A stretch of DNA of 6,458 nt, taken from the NCBI GenBank assembly GCA_964647255.1, contig CAZYGI010000139.1, positions 1 to 6,458 of the forward strand, written 5' to 3'. Shown piece by piece: positions 1 to 5,148 of the stretch. Made by a program: the position numbers and the translations under genes. The notes beneath the pieces are model-generated. The model saw nothing but the letters and a program-made list of their open reading frames with translations, did no database searches and had not been told where the DNA came from. This DNA is from CAWJEL01 sp964647255 (GTDB lineage Bacteria > Chloroflexota > Anaerolineae > CG2-30-64-16). Within the stretch, counting starts at the first letter, position 1, and each line of letters starts with the position of its first letter.

Positions 1-7
1 CTGATAT

Positions 8-36
8 CTCCCCTGCCCCGGAATGCGGGGAAGGAG
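8..36 (-). terminator. weak hairpin downstream of the M20 peptidase gene
   Basis: CCCCG (16-20) and CGGGG (26-30) can pair around a 5-base loop, and CTCC (8-11) can pair with GGAG (33-36) after an internal loop. The hairpin lies about 40 bases beyond the stop codon of the minus-strand peptidase, where a terminator would be expected. There is no T-run on the minus strand after it, so an intrinsic terminator is only a weak guess. Confidence 0.22.
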
Positions 37-74
37 CTATTCGTTACACCGAGCTAAAGCCCTGGTTCCCAGTA

Positions 75-1447
75 TCACGCCGCGCGATCGGTCGCAAACC
101 GCCGCATGAATTCGACCAGGAATGCCAGATGGCGGAAGTAGTCGTCCAGCCGGATATTCTCGTTCGGCGCGTGCATCCGCATGCCGGGATAGCACAGCCC
201 CATGATGAGCCCCGCCGGGGTGCCCACGCCCTGCACCAGCGTGTGCATCGGCCCGGAGCCGCCGTGGGACGGGTAGACCACCGGCTCGTGGCCGTACACC
301 TGGTGGGCCGCGCCGATCGCCGTCTGCACCAGCGGCGCGTTGACATCGGACCGGGCGCTCACCATGCCCGCCGAGGGATGGATCTCGATATCCGTGTAGC
401 CGCGGCGATCCAGGTGCGCTCGCAGCAGGCTCTGCGCCAGCTCCGGCGTCAGATCGGGCACCAGGCGGAAGTCCAGCTTGACCATGGCCGCGCTGGGCAG
501 CACCGTTTTCTCACCCTCTTCGATGAACCCGCTGCGCAGCCCGCAGATGGTGCAGGTGGGCGCGGTGAGGAAACGCGTCAGCGCCTCCTCGTCGCTCATA
601 TCGTTGACAAAGCCGCTGACGCCCCAGTTGGCCTTCATCGCCGCGCCATCGAAGGGGATGCGCCGGATGTAGGCAAGCTCGGCCTCGGTGGGCAGCCGGA
701 CGTGCGCCATGTAGCCGTCCACGGTGATGTTGTCGTGCTCGTCCTTCAGCGTCGCCAGCGCCTGCACCAGCCGCCAGGCCGGGTTGGGCGCCATCGGCGC
801 ATAGCCGGAGTGCAGGTCATATGCCGCGCCGCGCAGCCGCAGCTCAAAATAGGCGATCCCCTTTACGCCGCAGTAGAAGGTGTACCGGTCGGCGTCGTCG
901 AACCCACCGCCCTCCCAAATTGCGCCGTCGGCGCGCAGCAGATCGGCGTGCCGCTCGGCGATCGGGGCCAGGTTGGGGCTGCCTACCTCTTCTTCGCCTT
1001 CCACGAAGAACTTCAGCCGCAGCGGCAGCTCACCGTAGGCCAGACGATACACCTCGGCCGCGTGGATGCGCACGAGCGTGTCGCCCTTATCATCCCCCGC
1101 GCCGCGGGCGTAGAGCTTCCCGTCGCGCACGGCCGGCTCGTAGGGCGGCGAGGTCCACTGGTCGAGCGGATCCGCCGGCTGCACATCATAATGCGAATAG
1201 CTCAGCAGCGAGCGCTTCCCTGTCCCGACCTCACCGAAGACGACGGGCGCGCCATCGCCGGCCGTCAGCACCTGCACGGCCGCGCCCAGCGACCGCAGCC
1301 GCGCGGCCGTCCACCCGGCGGCGCCGGCCAGGCCTTCGGCGTTGCCGCTCTCACTGGGGAAACGCAAATAAGCGCTGAACTCGGACAGGAAGCGCTCGCG
1401 GTTGGCTTCGATGATGCGGCCGCCCGGCGTGGTGCGGTAGACGCCCA
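75..1447 (-). CDS. M20-family metallopeptidase (dipeptidase/carnosinase-like), N-terminus at gap
   Basis: Probable cytoplasmic zinc dipeptidase or amidohydrolase of the M20/ArgE/CPG2 family. The frame is open from the stop (TCA at 75-77 on the plus strand) up to the Ns. An ATG-less reading would start at a TTG at 1367, but the upstream codons read IIEANRERFLSEFSAYLRFP, which matches the usual N-terminal helix of the family, so the real start is further up. The last codon before the gap is NTG (1446-1448), a possible start giving 457 residues, a normal family length. Numbered from it: metal-ligand motif SHYDVQP (His86, Asp88), RGAGDDKGD with the bridging Asp (119/120), EGEEEVGS with catalytic Glu153 and metal Glu154, Glu179 in IWEGGG where many relatives have Asp, the dimerisation-domain HSG (His213), SHGGSGPMH, and the last metal ligand His426 in MHAPNENIRLDDY. 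All expected ligands are present, so it should be active. No signal peptide is seen. The exact substrate cannot be told from sequence; carnosine-like or general dipeptides are typical. Confidence 0.93.
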
Positions 1448-1457
1448 NNNNNNNNNN
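1448..1457. other. assembly gap (10 N)
   Basis: Ten consecutive Ns. The length may be a placeholder, so the distance between the peptidase N-terminus and its upstream region is not known. Any reading frame that crosses it, including a long plus-strand frame antisense to the peptidase, is artificial. Confidence 0.99.
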
Positions 1458-1458
1458 G

Positions 1459-1487
1459 ATTATACCACGGGCCGACGTGAACGCGAA
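1459..1487 (-). promoter_or_regulatory. candidate promoter for the M20 peptidase
   Basis: On the minus strand a perfect TATAAT lies at 1464-1459, with TTCGCG at 1487-1482 exactly 17 bases upstream (three of six matches to TTGACA). It points at the peptidase gene and is next to the gap. If the gap really is ten bases, transcription would begin within a few bases of the candidate NTG start, meaning a very short or absent leader. The divergent spacer up to 1653 also has to carry the promoter of the cytochrome gene; I see no convincing -35/-10 pair for it there. Confidence 0.45.
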
Positions 1488-1642
1488 TTCACCTGCTCGT
1501 CGTCCTTTGGACGATCGCTCACTGAACCAAACCCGAAATCAGAGCAAACTGTGCCCGTCATCGCAAGACGTGATCGCTGTGCAACAGTCTTCTCACCCTG
1601 GCTGAAGCGCACGATGGCTAACCAACCCAACATGCGCGAAAC

Positions 1643-1647
1643 GGAGG
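1643..1647 (+). promoter_or_regulatory. ribosome binding site of the cytochrome lipoprotein
   Basis: GGAGG six bases before the ATG at 1654. It fixes the start and excludes the out-of-frame ATG at 1632. Confidence 0.8.
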
Positions 1648-1653
1648 TCTCTC

Positions 1654-2238
1654 ATGTTCCAGATGCACTTTGCCTCTTCCCGTCGCGGGCAGTCCCAGCC
1701 TGTGCGCCGGCCGATAGGTTCAACCCTGGTCCTGGTGGTGCTCGCGATTGGCGTGAGCCTGGTGGTTTCGGCCTGCGCGCCGGCAACCCAGGCGCCGGCC
1801 GTGACCCAAGCCCCGGTGGCCGCACAACCGACGCAGGCGCCAGCACAGGCTCCGACGCAAGTCCCTGCCGCGACCAAGCCGGCCGAAGTCGCGCCGACGG
1901 CCGCGGCCACACAAGCGCCGGCTCCGACCGCGGCGCCTGTCGCGGCGGCGCCTGCGGCCGTGAGCTTCGCCAAGGACGTGAAGCCGATCCTGGATCAACG
2001 CTGCTCTAAGTGCCACGGCGGCAGCGATGGCACCAAGGGCGGGCTTTCAGTGCAGACCTATGATGATCTGATGGCGGGCGGCCAGGATGGCCAGGTGATC
2101 AACCCCGGCGATGCCGCCAACAGCATGATGGTGCAGGCCATCGTCAGCGGCAAGATGCCGAAGCGCGCAGCCAAGCTGCCGCAGACCGAAATTGATGTCA
2201 TCTCGGCCTGGGTCGCGGCCGGCGCCAAAAACAACTGA
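1654..2238 (+). CDS. lipoprotein c-type cytochrome (planctomycete-cytochrome-like domain)
   Basis: Secreted, lipid-anchored monohaem cytochrome c of 194 residues, likely an electron carrier on the outer face of the membrane. Residues 1-20 are a basic n-region (SSRRGQ, RR), 21-40 a hydrophobic core, and VSAC a lipobox with Cys41 as the lipidated residue. Residues 42-101 are a low-complexity linker of Ala, Pro, Gln and Thr that would hold the domain away from the membrane. From 104 the domain starts with FAKDVKPILDQRC; CSKCH (117-121) binds haem, with His121 as proximal ligand. KGGLSVQTYDDLMAGG, INPGDAANSMM and KMPKRAAKL follow, then an amphipathic helix ending WVAAGA. Met168 is the likely distal ligand. 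This order matches the PSCyt1 (planctomycete cytochrome C) type of domain. The start has a strong GGAGG. Partner proteins are not in the window, so its redox chain is unknown. The neighbouring hydrolase is a separate unit with its own promoter box. Confidence 0.9.
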   Translation: MFQMHFASSRRGQSQPVRRPIGSTLVLVVLAIGVSLVVSACAPATQAPAVTQAPVAAQPTQAPAQAPTQVPAATKPAEVAPTAAATQAPAPTAAPVAAAPAAVSFAKDVKPILDQRCSKCHGGSDGTKGGLSVQTYDDLMAGGQDGQVINPGDAANSMMVQAIVSGKMPKRAAKLPQTEIDVISAWVAAGAKNN

Positions 2239-2267
2239 CGCCGAGCACATCTCTAGCCCGAAAAAAC

Positions 2268-2302
2268 GTTTGTAGGGCAGGTTGCCAACCTGTCCTACAA
2301 AC
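2268..2302. repeat. near-perfect palindrome (17-bp arms), dispersed intergenic repeat type
   Basis: GTTTGTAGGGCAGGTTG, a single C, then CAACCTGTCCTACAAAC. The arms match except for one G/T position, which would still be a G-U pair in RNA. It starts 30 bases after the cytochrome stop. I recall the core CAGGTTG-CAACCTG (often surfacing as 'QVGNLP' in spurious ORFs) from intergenic repeats of many environmental genomes; that recollection is not checked here. In the minus direction the stem is followed by CG and six Ts (complement of 2261-2266), so it resembles a terminator in that sense, but no minus-strand gene is seen there. On the plus strand no T-run follows. Confidence 0.85.
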
Positions 2303-2403
2303 ATGACGCTAGAACGCAGATAACGGGGGAAGCTCCTTCAAAGGTCGCTTTTGGGCAGCACCAACGAGACTCTGCAAAAAACGCCCTAGCCGGGGTGTGC
2401 AGG

Positions 2404-2409
2404 TACAAT
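2404..2409 (+). promoter_or_regulatory. -10 box (TACAAT) placed for a leaderless hydrolase mRNA
   Basis: TACAAT ends six bases before the ATG at 2416. A start site seven bases past the box would be the A of that ATG. No Shine-Dalgarno sequence lies at a useful distance (only CAGG at 2400-2403, which would be untranscribed), which fits leaderless translation. No -35 hexamer is recognisable around 2381-2386 (ACGCCC). Confidence 0.5.
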
Positions 2410-2415
2410 GACCGC

Positions 2416-3597
2416 ATGAAAACGACACGCTTCGCCATCCCGGCGCTGCTCTTGATCCTGTCGGGCCTGCTGATTGCCTGCAATAACCGGGCGCTGCCGG
2501 AACAAGCGTCAGCCGTGGCCGCGGCGCGGCCGTCCGGCACGCCAACGGCGACGCCGGGTTCGACGCCCACGCCTACTTCAACCCGCACTGCGACACAGAC
2601 GCCGACCGCTTCACCCACCCCCACCGCGTCACCGACCGCAGCGCCAACGCCAACGGCCACAGCGCTGAATCCGCTGTCCATCGAGTTCCTGCGCGGGCGC
2701 AGTTACCCCGGCAGCGACATCGTGATTGAGCAGAAGCTAGCGCCGGGCGCGAACTACCAGCGTTACCTCGCCTCTTATCGTTCCGATGGCCTGAAAATCT
2801 ACGCGCTGCTGACCGTGCCGAACGGGCCGAAGCCGCCGACCGGCTGGCCGGTGATCGTCTTCAACCACGGCTACATCCCACCGAAGGAATACCGCACGAC
2901 CGAGCGGTATGTCGCGTATGTGGATGCCTTCGCCCGCAACGGCTACATCGTGTTCAAGTCGGACTACCGCGGCCATGATAAATCCGACGGCGAGAGCCGC
3001 GGCGGCTATGGCTCACCGGATTACACGATAGACGTGCTCAACGCCGTCGGATCGCTCAAACGCTACCCCGACGCCGACCCGAACCGGATCGGGATGTGGG
3101 GCCACTCGATGGGCGGGCAGATCACGCTGCGCGCCATGGTGACGACGAACGACATCCGGGCCGGCGTCATCTGGTCGGGCGTGGTGGCCTCGTACCCCGA
3201 TTTGCTGGCCCACTGGCGCCGCCGGCCGACGGCGATCCCGACCAGTGTGCCGCCTTCCGCTCGGCGCTGGCGGGATGACTTGACGCAGCAATACGGCACG
3301 CCGGAGCAGAATCCCGCGTTCTGGGCCTCGATCTCGCCGAGCAGCTACCTGGCCGATCTTTCCGGGCCGTTGCAGCTCCACGCGACCGACACCGACGCAG
3401 AGGTGCCGGTGGAGTTCTCGCGCGGCCTCTATGCCCAGGCGCAAGCGGAGAAGTTGGCCGAGCCGGTGGAGTACTACGAATACAAAGGCGACAACCACAA
3501 CCTGTCGAAGAGCTTCAACAGCGCGATGCAGCGGTCGGTCGCGTTCTTCGACAAGTACGTGAAGGCCGCGGCGCAAGCCACGGCGGCCAATAATTGA
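2416..3597 (+). CDS. lipoprotein alpha/beta hydrolase, S9 prolyl-oligopeptidase type
   Basis: Extracytoplasmic serine hydrolase or peptidase of 393 residues, anchored by a lipid. I chose ATG 2416 over an upstream in-frame GTG at 2395 because it gives a compact signal peptide (MKTTRF, then a hydrophobic stretch) and the lipobox LLIAC, Cys22. Residues 40-82 are a Thr/Pro-rich spacer (TPTATPGSTPTPT and similar), typical of envelope lipoproteins in Chloroflexota. The catalytic domain runs from about 115 to 385. NHGY (150-153) is the oxyanion-loop region, SDYRGHDKSDG (182-192) the usual strand/loop after it, GHSMGG the nucleophile elbow with Ser231. Asp327, in DTDAEVPVEFS, and His361, in KGDNHNLS, complete the triad at the expected spacing. 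The fold and the late Asp and His resemble S9-family peptidases and related esterases (the 'dipeptidyl aminopeptidase/acylaminoacyl peptidase' group). No beta-propeller precedes the catalytic domain, so it is not a full-length prolyl oligopeptidase. Substrate unknown. Confidence 0.92.
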   Translation: MKTTRFAIPALLLILSGLLIACNNRALPEQASAVAAARPSGTPTATPGSTPTPTSTRTATQTPTASPTPTASPTAAPTPTATALNPLSIEFLRGRSYPGSDIVIEQKLAPGANYQRYLASYRSDGLKIYALLTVPNGPKPPTGWPVIVFNHGYIPPKEYRTTERYVAYVDAFARNGYIVFKSDYRGHDKSDGESRGGYGSPDYTIDVLNAVGSLKRYPDADPNRIGMWGHSMGGQITLRAMVTTNDIRAGVIWSGVVASYPDLLAHWRRRPTAIPTSVPPSARRWRDDLTQQYGTPEQNPAFWASISPSSYLADLSGPLQLHATDTDAEVPVEFSRGLYAQAQAEKLAEPVEYYEYKGDNHNLSKSFNSAMQRSVAFFDKYVKAAAQATAANN

Positions 3598-3855
3598 CCC
3601 ACCATCAAACGAAGCAGATGGCGCCGGATCGGCTAAATTTATCAGCTACTATGATTTTCGTCATATCTCAATACTATTATATATGCTATCAATATTGGCA
3701 GTAGATCCCAGGCCAGTTACACTGGTTTGGCGTCACTGCTGCAGTTGTTCCTCCCCCGCAACCGGCAGGACGTCAGCGCACACTCATGGGCGCGCCGCGC
3801 GGACAGGTGTTGCCTCGGGCGCGACGTCGTCCCTTCGCCATCGGAGGGGGTCACC
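3598..3855. other. intergenic region with an A+T-rich patch
   Basis: 258 bases between the hydrolase stop and the Kelch start. From 3634 to 3697 it is about 77% A+T (15 G/C in 64 bases) within an otherwise strongly G+C-rich window, and contains TATTAT (3675-3680), TATATATG (3680-3687) and the 8-base palindrome CAATATTG (3690-3697). A promoter for the Kelch/RCC1 pair is the simplest reading, which would leave a leader of about 170 bases. No clear -35 partner is visible and the leader shows no riboswitch I can name. Short frames here have no coding look. Confidence 0.45.
3843..3850 (+). promoter_or_regulatory. ribosome binding site of the Kelch gene
   Basis: GGAGGGGG five bases before ATG 3856. 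It selects this start over an in-frame start at 3727, which has no such signal. Confidence 0.65.
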
Positions 3856-5135
3856 ATGCCCCGTCGCTTATCGTCCCACTGGTCGCTGCGCGTCGTCCCG
3901 GCTTTACTCCGGAAAATTGGCTTACCAGGCTCATCAGCTATCACCCCCCTCGTTGCCATAGATGACCCTGAGACCGCCCATGCCGCCCTGGCGCGTCCCC
4001 GTTACCTGCGCCTCGTGGCGCTGGCCCTGGTCCTGGCCCTGGCCTGTGGTGCGCTCCTTTTGCTCGCCCTGACCGGTCCGGCTCTGTCTGCGCAAGACGC
4101 GCCCGGCCCCTGGACGACCGCCGCCCTGCTGATCCCGCGTAACTCGCACAGCGCCACCCTGTTGGCCGACGGCCGGGTACTGGTTGCCGGTGGCTGGGAT
4201 GGCACGGCCACATCTGCTGCCGCTGACCTGTACGACCCCCAGGCCCGCGTCTGGACGCCGGCGGCCGCGTTGAACGAAGCGCGCCTACCATGCCGCAGCG
4301 CTGCTGCCTGCTGGCCGCGTGCTCGTGGCCGGCGGCTGGGACAATGCCGGCCAGCCCTTGACCAGCACAGAGATCTACGATCCGGCCAGCAATATCTGGA
4401 CCTCGGCGGCGCCGTTGGCGTTGGGCCGCGCCGGCGCGCCGGTCGTGTCCTTGCGTGACGGCCACCTGCTGTTGGTGGGCGGCTGCGGGGCCGGGACGGC
4501 GGTGGTGGCGGACGCCGCAGCCTACGATCCGGCGACCGGGGCCTGGCAGGCGGCCGGGCAGTTGCGCCAGGGTCGCTGCTGGGCCACCGCGACCTTGCTG
4601 GCCGATGGCCGGGTGTTGGTGGTCGGCGGCCGGGATGCGGCCAACCAGGCCCTGGCCAGCGCTGAAGTGCACGACCCAACGCTGAACGCCTGGACGCCGG
4701 CCGGCGCTGCCGGTCACGGCCACGGTGGACGAGGCGACGCTGCGGCTGTACCTGGTGAGCCGCAGCAATGCTAACGGGTTGACCCTGGCGGTGCGCCAGG
4801 TGTTGGCGGACTGGACCGACAGCCAGGCGAACCGGACGCAGCGGCAGAGCGGGGTGAACTGGCAGAGCGTGGGGTTAGGCGCGGGCAGTGATTATGCGTT
4901 GCCGATGCAGGCCGGCGCCAGCACGGTGGCGCTGACCAGCGGCGGTGGCGCCTGGGTGGAATTGGATGTGAAAGCCATGGCGCAGGCCTGGGTGACGGAC
5001 CCGGCGACGAACCACGGGGTGGTCTTGCTGGCGCAGGCGGCCAGCGGGTCCGTGTCCGCCGGTTTTTGTAGCGAGTTGGGCTGGAGTCCTTGTGACCTGA
5101 GCCAGGCGCCGCAATTGACGCTCTGGTACCATTGA
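3856..5135 (+). pseudogene. secreted Kelch-repeat / DNRLRE-domain protein, broken by a frameshift and a deletion-like joint
   Basis: The sequence reads as one surface protein in three frames. Part 1 (3856-4284): 143 residues with a basic N-terminal region, a hydrophobic segment at about 51-78 ending PALSAQDA (signal peptide or anchor), then the first Kelch motif, ADGRVLVAGGWDG and DLYDP. Part 2, frame +2, takes over at 4286 (YHAAALLPAGRVLVAGGWDN) and carries three more Kelch motifs up to NAWTPAG at about 4705; read on, this frame stops at 4772. Part 3, frame +3 (about 4707-5135): LPVTATVDEATLRLYLVS to the stop, the C-terminal two thirds of a DNRLRE-type beta-sandwich, with WVELDV, AWVTDPATNHGVVLLA and FCSELGWSPC. 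The DNRLRE N-terminal strands are missing. No ribosome binding site precedes the third part, so it is unlikely to be a separate gene. Kelch propellers and DNRLRE domains usually bind carbohydrate or protein ligands outside the cell. Errors in assembly or reads could mimic both lesions; otherwise the gene is dead. Confidence 0.75.
4126..4693 (+). repeat. four Kelch repeat units, about 147 bp period
   Basis: The DGRVLV-GG core starts at 4168, 4310, 4457 and 4604. The last two intervals are exactly 147 bases (49 codons); the first is 142, because of the frameshift at 4285 and one residue fewer in the loop before YDP. Each unit has R-x-x-(H/A) about ten residues before the core and YDP/HDP then W after it. 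Four units are fewer than a closed six- or seven-blade propeller needs, which fits loss of sequence at the downstream joint. Confidence 0.75.
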
Positions 5136-5136
5136 C

Positions 5137-5146
5137 GAGGAGGTGG
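5137..5146 (+). promoter_or_regulatory. ribosome binding site of the RCC1-repeat gene
   Basis: GAGGAGGTGG two bases before ATG 5149, its AGGAGG core (5138-5143) five bases before it. It directly follows the Kelch/DNRLRE stop (5133-5135), so the two genes are probably cotranscribed. Confidence 0.8.
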
Positions 5147-5148
5147 CT

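Noticed and set aside
129..2009. Long plus-strand open frame of about 626 codons crossing the Ns
   Set aside because: It is antisense to the M20 gene, whose motifs are clear, translates the gap, and ends in the cytochrome gene in the wrong frame; its residues are His/Arg/Gly-rich as in GC-rich shadows.
2047..2304. Minus-strand frame containing 'GQVGNLPY'
   Set aside because: It is the translation of the palindromic repeat fused to the antisense of the cytochrome gene; not a gene.
2395..2415. Upstream GTG start for the hydrolase
   Set aside because: It would put seven polar residues before the signal peptide, has no ribosome site, and lies upstream of the TACAAT box that likely drives the gene.
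2536..2668. Thr/Pro codon-rich stretch as a DNA repeat or CRISPR-like element
   Set aside because: It is in frame with the hydrolase and encodes a flexible lipoprotein linker; unit spacing is irregular.
3622..3645. Possible terminator GCCG-GAT-CGGC after the hydrolase
   Set aside because: Only four base pairs with a three-base loop, followed by a mixed A/T stretch; too weak to call.
3717..4768. Minus-strand frames opposite the Kelch gene
   Set aside because: Arg/Gly/Pro-rich shadows with no domains; the plus strand carries Kelch motifs.
4725..5135. DNRLRE part as an independent gene starting at GTG 4725
   Set aside because: No ribosome binding site, no signal peptide, domain N-terminus missing, and the same frame continues sensibly upstream to about 4707.
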